This document shows, piece after piece, positions 9,567 to 20,491 of a stretch of 64,000 nucleotides of DNA. The translations under genes and the position numbers were made by a program. Source of the stretch: Hymenopellis radicata (lineage: Eukaryota; Basidiomycota; Agaricomycetes; Agaricales; Physalacriaceae); NCBI GenBank assembly GCA_015501595.1, contig JADNRX010000270.1, forward strand, positions 1-64,000. Direction: 5' to 3'. A model generated the notes under the pieces. The model made no database searches. It saw only the letters and a program-made list of their open reading frames with translations, and had not been told where the DNA came from. The number at the start of each line of letters is the position of its first letter. Positions within the stretch are counted from its first letter, which is position 1.

Positions 9567-12500
9567 GCGAGGCGGAGTCCGAGTTCTGCCGCAAAGTGCT
9601 TCACCTTTGCCGAGGGCAATGCTTTGGTGAAGACATCCGCGACCATATCGTCCGTTGGACAATATAAGAGTCGGATTGACCCGTTTTCAATAACCCAGCG
9701 GATGAAGTGGAACCGCACGTCGATGTGCTTCGAGCGCGCATGATATTGCTGGTCCTTGGATAAGGCAATAGCGGACTGGTTATCGGAGAAGATGTCCGTG
9801 GGATCCTTCAACGGGCTGAAGAGTTGGCCGAGGAAGGTACGGAACCAGAGAGCCTCCTTCGTGCCATGCGTCGCGGCGACGTACTCTGATTCCGTTGTTG
9901 ATAAAGAAACAATTTCCTGTCGTTTAGAGGACCAGGAAACTGCACCGCCATTGATAAGAAAGGCGTACCCGCTGATTGCATGTCTATCCTCAGACATGCT
10001 TCCATCAGCATCAACGTAACCCATCACTCTTTTTCCAGTACCACCATAAACCAACCTTAAATCCCTCGATCCTTTCAAATACCGAAAAATTCTCTTCACC
10101 GCTTCCCAGTGTGCCGGTCCTGGATTTTGCGAATACTTCGAAACAGTCTGCACCGCATACGCGATATCTGGACGTGTTCCCAACATCGCCCACATCAACG
10201 AGCCAACAGCTTCCGAGTACGGCACGCACATCATCAGCGCTGCCTCTTGTGGAGTCTGCGGAGATTGAGAGGTTGTCAACTTGACATTCGGGTCCATGGG
10301 AATAGTAACGGGCTTCAACTCTTCGAGGCATAGCGCCGGAGAATCGAATCGATATAGGCATGTTGCGCGAGGGAGATAATGCGTCGTTCTCTGTCGCGCG
10401 TAATCTCGATGCCGAGCAACCAATGAAGCTCACCCATATCTGTTATTCCCACATACATTGCCATACCCTTCTTTACAGCCTCAATCTCCTCTAGAGTCGT
10501 TCCTGCCAAGGTGCAATCATCAACGTGCACAACGATGATGGTAAGTCTGTGTCCGTTAATCTTTTGTCCGTTAACACTTTTCTTGAAGAAAACGGCCTGA
10601 TCAACGTCGCACTGAGTAAAACCCAGCTTCTTGCACAGGATCTCCACGAGGCGTTGATACCAACGGCGTCCACTCTGCTTCAGCCCGTACAACGTCTTCA
10701 CCAACCGACAAACTTGGCTAGGAGTAGCACCAGGAAGAGGGTATCCGGGAGGTTGCTTCATGTAAATCTTTTCATCGTCGGTGAGTTTTCCGTTCAAATA
10801 CGCGCCTTTAACATCAATCTGATGCAACTCCATGTCTAGCGCTGCTGCATACGCCAGAACTGCGCGAATAGAAGATAACTTCGCGACCGGTGCCATCGTG
10901 TCGAAATAATCAACGCCAGGGACTTGTGAGTACCCTTGCGCGACTAAACGTGCTTTGTATTTGACGATGTTTCCAGCCGCGTCTTTCTTGATGCGAAAAA
11001 CCCATTTAGAACCAACGATATTCACATTCCCGGGATTGTCGACGACTGTCCAAGTACCAGTCTTCTTCAGCGTATCCAACTCTTCCTTGATTGCCTCCTC
11101 CCAACGAGGCCAATCAGGACGTCGACGCGCATCAGCAAGACTAGGCGGCTCGAGACCTTCGGCATATGATGTCTCAGTCGCCATGGCGTACTCGGTAGCA
11201 TACGAGCCGTCTTCGAGTTCCTCCAGGAGAAGAAACATATTGGAGTCTTCTTCACCCTCTTGCATCTCCGGCTCTGCCTCCACTTCTTCAACTACCTCTG
11301 GCAGCTGAACTCCAACGGGAATCTTTGGATCACTAGGACGCGCCGAATGTACGCCTTTGCCGGCGATAATATCCAGGATGCGCTGAGAAGGACGACGCTC
11401 ACGACGTGGACGAGACGTCTGAGGTTCAGGCGGTGGAGGAGGTTCTTCTTCCTCCTCATCACTCGATTCGTTCGACTCGCTATGGGCAGGCGACATCGAA
11501 ACCGGACTCTTCGAAGGAACAGGAACTTGTCCAGGGGTGAGCTCGTCAAACTCTAGCTCCCCCTCGAGCTCAGCTCCGTCGACATCTTCCTTCGAATAAT
11601 AAACGCTGATTTCCGGTTTGACGGAACGACTATCGGGGTAGTAGACCCGAATAGCGCCTGGGCTTTCATCGTCAATTCCCATCCAAAATCCTTCACGGAC
11701 ACGTCCACTACCAAGCTTGAATTTCTTCGTCGCTTGGCGAACCCACACTTTAGATCCCCATTCTCTAAGCCCACTGAGGTTGGGCTTCTCATGGTGCGCT
11801 GATTCCCATGGTGTACTACCACTCAGCGACTTCGTCGAAGTACGATTCAACACCCACACGGCATGACGCACAGCTTCGCCCCACAAAAAGCGAGGCATAC
11901 CGCTAGCGTGCATCATCGCTCGCACTTTCTCTAAGACCGTGCGATTGTAGCGCTCAGCTACACCGTTAAACTCGGGTGTGTCATGCACAGTACGTTTGAT
12001 GCGCGTACCAGCATTCTGCAAGTACATGATGAATTCCTTATCAATGTACTCGCCGCCGCGGTCGGAATGAAGAATCTCCACGGCGGGGACCTTGAACTGT
12101 GTTTTAAGGCCGCTTCGTACTTCTTGTATTGGCCGAAGGTTTGGTCTTTCGTCCGCTCGAAATCAACGTGCGCGAGTCGCGTCGAGTCATCAATGAATGA
12201 CACGAAGTAACGGCTTTTCCCCAAGGATTCAACAGGTGCAGGCCCCCAGACGTCACTGTGGACCTCTTCTCCCATCTCCTTAGCACGTTGCTCCCCGCGT
12301 TTCTTCGAGATCGGCTTCCTCGTTGCCTTTCCATAAACGCAGGACTCGCAAAATTTGATTCCGTCTGATGTGTCGAGCTTAATGCCCGTCAGGAAACCCT
12401 TTTCGACCATACGGCGCGCTACCTCAGGAGAGATGTGCGCCATCTTGCGGTGGAATGAATCCAGCGAAAGCGTTTCAACGCCCATTGCTTCATCCACCTC

Positions 12501-14048
12501 ATCGTGCCGGATACGGTATAAGCCGCCTTTGTCCTTCGGCACGATCCCAGCGAGTTCACCATTAGGTGCGATAATGATGCACTTACCATCTCCAAAGTTG
12601 AGATGGTAGCCTAAGTCATCCAGTCGCCCAACAGAAATGAGAGTATATCCCACCTCCGGGGAGTATAAGACTTCGACAAGATTTAGGTCGCCGGATGACG
12701 ATCCTTTTGGTAGGCGAATCGTCATTTTTCCTTCTCCGCAAGCACTGAAAAACTGTTTATTTGCAGCGCGGAAATTCTTCGAGGAAGATGAGGAGAGAAT
12801 AGAAAACTCCTCCTTGTAGGGAGAGATGTGACGCGTGCATCCCGAGTCAACTAATTCAACTCGTGCACCAGTAAACGACTCCTCGCCGCTTGCTACTCCA
12901 GCTGCTGACTCCGCAGCTGAAGGCGTCCCGTCGGAAATTGTCTCCAAATCTGGTAAGACGTCGCTCGAGTCGGAACGTTCGACATAGGACAATACGTCGC
13001 TCCAGTCGATGGGGGATCCTTCCGCCTCAGCATTCCATCCGACATCATCGCCGACTTCTGAAAAAAGGTCGGCGCCATCATCGTCGCTCCCTGCAAAAAC
13101 ATCTGGCATCTCACTCGATGACATGCCAGACTCTGAAGCCGTATAGGACTCGACTCCATATGCACCTTCCCAGTCTGAATCACCAGGAAACTCATCAACC
13201 GCATTGGCTGACTCCTTTTCTTTGCCCTTCCCTTGTCCGTTACTCTTTTCCCCTTTCTTTGGACAGTCCCGCTTGAAGTGCTCAGTGGAGCCACAGCTCC
13301 AACACTGGGCCTTCTTCTTGTCTTTCTTCTTCTTTCCTCCATACGAAGAACTTGACGCCGTCATAGCAACGTTGTCATCATCCTTCGCAGTGCTATCCCC
13401 TCCTTTATCCTTCCGCAGACGTTCTGCTTCGTCAACAACGGATTTCGCCAAGGAATCTGGGGACACGGTGACACGTAGGAGTTTTGCGGCGGCCAAAAGA
13501 CCGGACGCAAATGACTGAAGTTTGGCGGGAATGCCTTTTAGAATGGTTTGGGAGTAATCCTGCTCAACGATGTCAACGCCGACAGCCGCGAGCTCCTCCC
13601 GTTTTACCGACAAAGAATCCAAAAACTCGGAAACCTTCTGCTTCGATGCGCACTTCATCTCCAAGAAATCGCGCCTCATGTTCGTTTGAACATATTCACT
13701 CTTCTCTGTCTGATCTTGCTCAATCCAAGCCCATGCGTCAGCTACTGTTCCCTTCCGCTGGATTTTGATCGCAAGCGAATCAGGGATGCGCGACAGCAAG
13801 AGGTTGCGAGCGACAGCCTCACCCCTTTCCCATGTGGTGAGGTCAGAGACGAGCTGGGTCGACGGCGAAATGAGGGAGGGACGGGGATACGAGCCGTTGA
13901 AATGATTCCACCGGTTACGAGCTTGTACGGCGGCGGAGAAGCGCAGGAGAAAGATGTTCCAATTTTCACCCTGGGTAGATAGCATCGGAACATTGGCAGG
14001 AAGCGAGTCGGTAATCGTTGCAAGGGTAGTAGACATGTCGGGGCCCAT
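9563..14048 (-). CDS. copia Gag-Pol polyprotein, two frame breaks
   Basis: Order along the protein: Gag; zinc knuckle CWSCGSTEHFKRDC; protease (LVDSGCTRHIS); integrase zinc region (MAHISPEV...CESCVYGKA) and catalytic core (HSDVWGP, HSDRGGEYI); copia-type reverse transcriptase (GSKWVFRIKKDAAGNIVKYK, then VHVDDCTLAG); RNase H (GYVDADGS...SLSTTESEYVAA). The first frame runs 14048 to 11958, the second covers pol to 10315, the third ends at 9563. The first break needs one more A in the run complementary to 12102-12105; the second needs one more G at 10329. Neither site is a canonical -1 slippery heptamer. Start ATG 14048 lies inside the primer-binding site; MSTTLATITDSLPANVP at 14036 is an alternative. 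Confidence 0.93.
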
Positions 14049-14052
14049 AACC
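14041..14052 (-). promoter_or_regulatory. primer-binding site for an internal initiator-tRNA-Met fragment
   Basis: Plus-strand gggcccataacc reads like the anticodon arm of eukaryotic initiator tRNA (anticodon CAU), so the coding strand is complementary to it. It abuts the 5' LTR. Drosophila copia uses a cleaved initiator-tRNA half of this type rather than the tRNA 3' end; the match suggests the same here. Confidence 0.8.
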
Positions 14053-14399
14053 TGAAAGAATATAGGCTATATATTCGAGACGCGATTCGGTTAAGAATCT
14101 GCAAGCACACTGCAAGCACACGTAAGTACACGATACAACCTCAGAGCGTGCGCGATGAGCGTAACGTCTATATTCACCTGCAAGCACACGTAAGTACACG
14201 ATACAACTAAGGTGAATATAGTAAGTGTCCGTTAGAAGTACAAATAGATTTATACACACCCTCAGAGCGTGCGCGATGAGCGTAACGTCTGAGGGAGAAG
14301 TCTCAAAAAAAGTTTCAGACGAATCCCCGCAGGCAGGCATGACCCGATCTGGTCATCACCGCTACCAGACTCGCTCAGCCTCTGCTTGCACTTCCAACA
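14053..14399 (-). repeat. 5' LTR of the copia element
   Basis: Same 347 bp as 9209-9555 with no difference seen. It should carry the element's promoter and transcription start. Followed by target duplication ggtgt at 14400-14404. Confidence 0.93.
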
Positions 14400-14404
14400 G
14401 GTGT
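14400..14404. repeat. target-site duplication, right
   Basis: ggtgt directly after the right LTR, matching 9204-9208. Confidence 0.85.
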
Positions 14405-14594
14405 ATCATGTTCGCTGCCTCTCACATTAGCCACACTCCGTAAGCGCCACATGAACCAGTCACAACACATGTGCCGTCACATAAAATAACAGCGACCCAC
14501 ACACGTTTGAAAGAGGCCCCTTCCTATTTACTTCAGGACAGGACGCACAAAAATAAGAGGTAATAATGACTTTAAGATTTGATATGCGAGCAAG

Positions 14595-16863
14595 TTAACA
14601 GAGTAGAACTTTGCCGACAGTCGGGTCATGGTCGCTGATGCGGTCATCGTAGGACGGAGACCAGTTGTTAACCTGGCGGGCTTTAAGCCAAAGACGAGTC
14701 CGAGATAAATTAACATACATGGATGTGTTCCGCCTCGACGCCACGCAGTGCGAGGGCATCAGAGATGAAGATGTGGTCTAATTGTTGCGTGTTCTGGTCG
14801 TAGACGTACGTATAGCGCTCAACTGGGGCGATGCCAGCGACCTCGTCAATTTCCTGTAACAGCTCCGTGATGGAGGCGAACACAGAACGGGTTTGAGCGT
14901 ATTCGTTGAAATCTCCGGCGACGAGAACATTGGCATCCGGATCCACGTCCAATATGGTCTGAATGAAGGACTAATAGGGTATGAGTAAGTGAGTTGTACT
15001 CATTGTATCATTCAGGCTGCCGTACCGATAGAACTTCGACTTGTCCGGTGCGCGTTTGAACAGGGGAGTTGACTGGCGGGCGGGCGTCTCCCTGAGTAGA
15101 TGAGCTTCCGCCCTTGGAAGACATGTGAACATCGACGGTGAAAAGCTTGGCGCCAGAAGTTGTCTGCCATTCCGCCACTAACGGCTTTCTAGTTGATTCC
15201 CAAACAGAGTTGGCAGGATCAATTCGACCGGGATTGTAACTATGGGGAAAGAACATGAGAACATAACATGTCTAAAGCACCATGAACTTACTTCAACGTG
15301 GGCAACCCAGACGCATCGATTGTGACGTTAACCTTGTCGGTGGCGCTACCTACAGAAGCCCCCGATACTAATGATAATTTGGCGGAGTTGTATCTAAGAT
15401 TGAATTGAATCAGCGCGAGGGTAGTCATGAACGCGGATGGAGCGCACAAATATGCGACGCGGATGTTTCCTCCGGGCTGGCCGCCGTCTTGTCCGTCTTG
15501 AGGTGCTATCTCAATGAAGTCGTACGTCAGTTCACTGACGCTAGCTATAGCTGCAACCAACGTAGACAACGTGATGTTGGCATCGACAGTACCGTCGTCG
15601 GTGGGTCCAGAGTTGTCCTGAATCTCTTGGAGGAACATTATGTCAGGTAGGTGCAGGTAGTTCGCAATGTGTTCCGCCACGGCTGGAATGTGATCGGAAG
15701 TTGGCGCCATGTTTTCGACCTACACATAACGCAGATCAGAATGGCCTTGGGATACCTGTACAAAGTAGTGCACATTATAGTCACCGAAAGTGACGACGCA
15801 AGAATCGCCTGGCACCGAAGTAATGGTAGTCGGAGAGACATCGTAGTCAGGTGCGGACAAGACAGTCGGGGCTGTAAGAGGTAGCACATAATAGAATCCG
15901 AATCTAACAATGCACTATCGGGATTTGGAATGCACCTCTTGTAAGACTGCACTCACGCGTAGGTTACCACACCCGTTATATTATTTAATTGAACGCCGAC
16001 TGCTACAGTAGGATTGGTCGTTCCATCCAAGGGATCACCGATGATGACCACCTCAGGATTAGCGTCGGGAATATTGTCTTCACCTGCACTTCAAGTGATC
16101 AGTAAATTTGGAAAACATACAGAGCCGGAAACCGTCAACAACCGATGGTGATAGTCAGTCCTCCACGCTCGTTTAGACCGGTAACCGCCCAATTTCCTCG
16201 GACCCAAAATTCGCCGTAGCTATTCTCGAAATTCAAGGCTACTGGACTAGGAATCGTGACCAGCTGACCGTCAAGGCTCTCCCAAAAGTCCATCCCATAT
16301 AAATCCGGTTGGAGAGGGCCATCCGCGGTGGTAACACGACTGACATTGTTGGGAACAGAAAGCCAACCATCTGATCCGACGTCCAGAGCAGACATGTACT
16401 GTGTGGGAGGAGAACGATCGACTCCAAGAACTACAGGCGCGGGCGTATTACCACTAGAGACGACAGTGATGTTGGAAGGCGACGTGATTTCAGTCAGATA
16501 CAAGTAGTTCGGCGACGAACTGGGGCGATATTCGGAGACCTTTCCCGTGAAGGAAATATTGTCTCCAACCTCAACATTACGAACAGCCGAGGACGAGAAT
16601 ACATAGATGCCATTTGATGCGCGGATATCCGCCGAAGGCGCCCCAAGCAGATAGAAGCCTGACGAACCCTACAGTACATCAGTGATTGGTACCAGGATAC
16701 CACTGCGAAGCGGACAAACCTTGGCCGTCACAACACCACTAATCCCGTCAAGGGTCTGACCAACGTACGACGAACGATACGAGATGCCTTGGATGTCGGT
16801 AATGAGCGCCGGAGTCACCGAAGGCGCGAGCACAGTCAGGAAGCAGAGGGCAGAGAGCAACAT
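14595..16863 (-). CDS. secreted endonuclease/exonuclease/phosphatase-family protein
   Basis: Likely extracellular nuclease or phosphoesterase of the EEP fold, resembling bacterial ExeM/NucH-type secreted DNases. ATG 16863 starts a signal peptide (MLLSALCFLTVLAPSVTPA), followed by ITDIQGISYRSSYVGQTLDG and an OB/lamin-tail-like N-terminal region with GFYLLG. The catalytic domain then shows MFLQEIQDN (metal-binding Glu), VDVHMSSKGG, VLVAGDFNEY (DxN) and, in the last exon, RISDHDPTVGKVLLC (the DHxP-type catalytic motif). All key EEP motifs are present, so it is probably active. Many short introns. Stop at 14595-14597. Substrate cannot be told from sequence. Confidence 0.85.
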
Positions 16864-17281
16864 CTGCAAGAAGGCTTGAACGGTCTGCCACGCGTCTGCA
16901 TTATATACTCTCGACTACTAGGCACAATGTTAAGCACATGCGTCGGTTTTAAAGTGTTGATACCGTACATAGGTGCCATGCAGATGCAACCAGAGCGATA
17001 GGAAAACATGCATGAGGTTGTGCACCAGGTTGGCACCTGTTGCCTGACAATGCCGGCGGAACGAGAGATAGTATTATGGTGCCTTTGGCAGGACCACGAG
17101 GTGCATACAACCGACTGACGTACGCTTGAGGAATCTGGCACTCAATATTCAATATTCACGCAAGTTCCAGAGTCTTCCACTGATATATTCGCCAAGTACA
17201 CGTATGTTAGAAATAATTGAAGTAGGGATACAAAGAGAATTGCTGTTCAGAGAGGGGGTATGGAAGAAAACATCAAGACAT
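16864..17281. other. intergenic, upstream of the EEP gene
   Basis: 418 bp between two minus-strand genes, with no coding-like frame. It should hold the EEP promoter and the end of the neighbouring transcript. Confidence 0.5.
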
Positions 17282-18703
17282 TCATGCAGCAGCATGACAG
17301 TCGTTGTTCTGGGAATCACAGTCGCCGACGGAGAAGGCGCCTCCAGAGTTGGCAGCATTGGCACATTGGTTGTGCTGGATATCGCAGGATCGGCCGAGAG
17401 CAGCACCGACGTTGAGGAAATCGTCAGAACCTAAGGCCAACAGTGAGCTTATAGGCTGTGGAACCAGGCAAGGAAACTGACCAGAGACAACGAATCCACG
17501 ACCACCGGCAGTGACAGCAGGAGCGAGGAGTCCACCAACTAAGAGAGCGTCAATCGAAAGATCAAAAAAAAAGAACGTCCACTCACGGTTACCAGTGAAA
17601 GTCTGGAGGTTGCCAGCAGTGGCAGCGGCAGCGGTCGTAGTAGCGGCGTCGGAAGCAGCTCTAAAACCCTCATGAATATGGGGATGAATAAGAAAGACGA
17701 TGTGCGTACGTAGTCGCTGAAGCGACATCGGTCGCGGCGGCACCAGCGGTAACAGTGACGGTAACAGCTGTAACACAATCAATCAGGGAACTATCGAAGA
17801 TGTGGCGCATAACTCACCAGCAGCACAGGTAGAAGTGTCATCAGTAGCAGTACCAGTGCTGTCGCTGGCAGCACCACTAGCAACACTACACAGGTATCAG
17901 AATGGTGTAGCAACCCTTGCAGAATAAGCAACTCACCCAGCCACAGCAGCGTCGATTTCGGCGGCAGTAGCGTCCTCAACGAGGAGGTTCTGCGTGAAGA
18001 TGCACCCCGTAGCGTCATTAGCGTCGTCGCAAGTGTTTCCGGCAGCGGTCGGGTCACCAATCTCGCCAGCCGCAAACGTTCCCGATTTCAAAGCGAGCTG
18101 GGCATCGCCACCAACGGCGGCGATCTGCTTGGCGAGCTCAAGCACAATAGCCTTGTTGGTCGCGGCGGCACCGGTTGAAGCGGGGTCCTGGTGTTGCTGG
18201 AGGGCAGCAATCTCAGGGTTGACAGCAGTGATACTGGTGCAGAGATCGCTCAGCTGGCCGACAGCGCCAGAGTTCCTCTCAAGGGCACGGAAGATCAGGG
18301 CGCTGACCATGCCGTCGACATCACCAGCCGCTTTGGCGTTGGTGAAAGCCTGGTCAGCGACAGCTTGTTGCAGACATATAGGGTCCTGGTAGAACTAGTT
18401 AGTACTACTAAGGTCAACAGAGCTTGTAGAACGTACAGCAATGTTGCCGACACCTTGAGCTGCAGCGGCATTGCCCAGTAGTGCGAACACCGGATCGACG
18501 ATCGCATCAGGATTGTTGAGGTTGAGACTGGTCCTGACCGAAGTGAGGAACTGCTCGTGAGAGTGCTCTATCCGAGTTGCATCAGTACACAATCATACAC
18601 TGGCAACAGTGTACACACCCTGGGGCACTTCACGACGAATTGGCGCAGCCATTGACGAAACCGCCAAAGAGAACAAGGCGTAGAACACAGTTGTGGTGAA
18701 CAT
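17282..18703 (-). CDS. conserved agaricomycete secreted protein
   Basis: ATG 18703 begins MFTTTVFYALFSLAVSSMAA, a signal peptide followed by a dibasic site (IRREVPQG). The body is alanine-rich and helical (ATNKAIVLELAKQIAAVGGD), and the C-terminus carries a cysteine/asparagine pattern (GRSCDIQHNQCANAANSGG, then CDSQNNDCHAAA). This layout is familiar from Agaricomycete extracellular proteins of unknown function, sometimes wrongly called ribosomal protein S17. At least six introns of about 50-60 nt. No catalytic motif. Cell-wall association or a stored extracellular role is a guess. Confidence 0.8.
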
Positions 18704-19823
18704 GGCGAGAGGTTTTATCCAAAGAACAGAAGTCTGATTGAAAGAAGAACGAGTGAAAGAATGGACGCCCGCGATCTACAGAACACACGTTAGAAGAACA
18801 TCTAGCGAGGTCTGTCATACGCCACGTACCAACGAAGAAGGAGAAGGTTGAAGGGATCTAACAAGAACCGGTCTTGACTGACGAAAAAGAGTGGAAGAAA
18901 CGTGGGGGTACCGCGAACGTTTCGGTGGCTTTTTATACGGAAAATACACAAGGCACGAGTCCTGCATGAGGCTGAAGAATATTCCATGTTGCTAGGATCG
19001 CTTACAACGCTTACCGCGAGCGCTATAGGCTCCGTCGAGCTCCGTCGTCTTTCGGAGAATTAAGATCATGACCGAAACCGCCGTCAAGACGTGATGCTCC
19101 TCTTGTCATTCTTGAGTGGAGTGTGAGTATCATCAGTCTTCTTTCGACCTAGTTGTATACGAACGATGATGGGTTCTGGTCTTCACAATATTATTCGGGC
19201 ACTCACCCGGTTAAATGCGTCCACCGAGATATGATGATCAGTCTGGTTGCAAGTGGCACGGAACCCACGTGTAATTTTATTGAAAAATCAGGGCAAAGCC
19301 AGGTTGAAGATGAACGTACCTGGCGACTTTGTGGCTTCCGGGCGCCGAAACATTCAGTGGGCCTTCCTACTTCTCATGCGGAAAGGACACAGAACGAGAG
19401 TGTGACTGAGCTAAGCATCAACTCAGGAAGGGAATTTAAGTTCAAGTCATTGTATTGATATGGTGACTTGGAGTGGGAGAGCGACTGGAGGGGTCTAGAT
19501 CTGGATGGGGTCGGTGAACTTGAATGCGACGGCTGTAGCTAAAGTCCCCATCCCCAGTTGGTTGATTGATAATAGTCGGAACGTCCCCGTAGAACGGATA
19601 GTAAAGAGACATTCAGACGTCATGTTCACACAGATACTCTTGAAACTGAGTGATGATCAATGGATAGAAATCTCTAAACGCGGACAGACGTTGACTCTTT
19701 CTTTGATAAGGAATGCAGGTCTTGCTCTGTACACGGCCTCAATGACCTTGAACTGGATGAAAAGGGAATGACTTACGCATACCCCACACATGAGTTCGTA
19801 AGTCCAAGAACTCTGGATGGAGA
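18704..19823. other. intergenic region
   Basis: About 1.1 kb. I see no gene, domain or repeat. A short plus-strand frame near 19153-19458 has no family resemblance and is probably chance. The first 300 bp likely carry the promoter of the secreted protein. Confidence 0.45.
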
Positions 19824-20391
19824 TTAATGTGGAGTATACAAAAATGTTGCTATACGCGACGAACCAGTATGCAAAACCTCGTAATGCTTCTTGAGTTCTG
19901 CCCTAACCTTGGATATATCGTCTTTGGACGCAGAAGCGGCTGTTAACGCTTTGAGGTCCTTTTCCACGGCCTCGATCCGCCTGACATGGGCGGTTACCTG
20001 CACCGACCAATTAAGCAAGACGGAGAGAGTGGGGCTGTACAGGAATCCATGCCATTTCAGTGCTTTGTTGCAGTTTCTCCACGCTGACCTGCAGAGCAGC
20101 CGAAGCCTGTTTGAATTCGTCGAGGAGATGGTATGCAGCGTAGGAGGACGCGAGAGAGAAGCCAAAGAGAAATCCGACGATTCTGTGCAGCAGGTTAAGA
20201 AAGATATCCGTTCACGAAGCGGGTTACCTGCCCTCCGCGAATCCGCCAACCGGTTTCCTTGAATAGTGCTTCTGAACAGGTGGCGCGCCGACCTCGTTCA
20301 AGATGACCCTGCTTGTTGAGAACATGCGCGAGCGTACAGCGACCACATTGACGCGCGATAGTGACACTGGTTTGAGCAGCAGCGAGGCCAT
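19824..20391 (-). CDS. small mitochondrial inner-membrane-type protein
   Basis: Not assigned to a named family. ATG 20391 opens MASLLLKPVSLSRVNVVAVR followed by SRMFSTSRVILNE, a basic, serine-rich presequence typical of mitochondrial import. After an intron the protein reads IVGFLFGFSLASSYAAYHLL, a transmembrane segment, then a coiled-coil-like region (DEFKQASAALQVSVEKLQQS) and, after another intron ending tcggtgcag, a charged helix (RRIEAVEKDLKALTAASASK). This fits a small membrane-anchored mitochondrial protein. The 3' end after YEVLHTG is uncertain. Its start faces POP1 across 100 bp. Confidence 0.65.
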
Positions 20392-20491
20392 GATGGACGA
20401 CGAGGGCAAGATCGGAGTTGCCTAGGCCGGCTCATTCCGCTCAGCTTCTTTCCCTCTTATCTTTCACGAATTCATCTTTTTTGCCCGATAT
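20392..20491. promoter_or_regulatory. short bidirectional promoter region
   Basis: Only 100 bp separates the start codons of the mitochondrial protein gene (minus) and POP1 (plus), so both promoters and 5' UTRs must share it. No TATA element is obvious; a pyrimidine-rich stretch (ttctttccctcttatctttc) is near the POP1 side. Confidence 0.55.

Larger units (their letters stand above)
9209..14399 (-). mobile_element. full-length Ty1/copia LTR retrotransposon
   Basis: Autonomous-type element of 5.19 kb, coding strand minus. It has two 347-bp LTRs (TG...CA), a 5-bp target duplication ggtgt on each side (9204-9208 and 14400-14404), a primer-binding site against the 5' LTR, a polypurine tract against the 3' LTR, and gag, protease, integrase, reverse transcriptase and RNase H in copia order. 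The LTRs are identical as far as I can see by eye and colinear (constant offset 4844), indicating very recent insertion. Pol is broken twice by single-base deletions. Confidence 0.95.

Noticed and set aside
12034..12110. Programmed -1 frameshift between the two large copia frames
   Set aside because: The overlap contains GCCTTAAAACAC, which is not an X XXY YYZ slippery heptamer in the gag-pol frame, and copia elements normally use a single frame. One missing A explains it better.
9976..13982. Many plus-strand open frames of 60-150 codons across the copia element
   Set aside because: They are antisense shadows of pol and gag with arginine- and serine-rich composition and no motifs.
17994..18481. 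Plus-strand frames of 96-132 codons at 18.0-18.5 kb
   Set aside because: Antisense to the alanine-rich exons of the secreted protein gene; GC-rich codons create the open frames.
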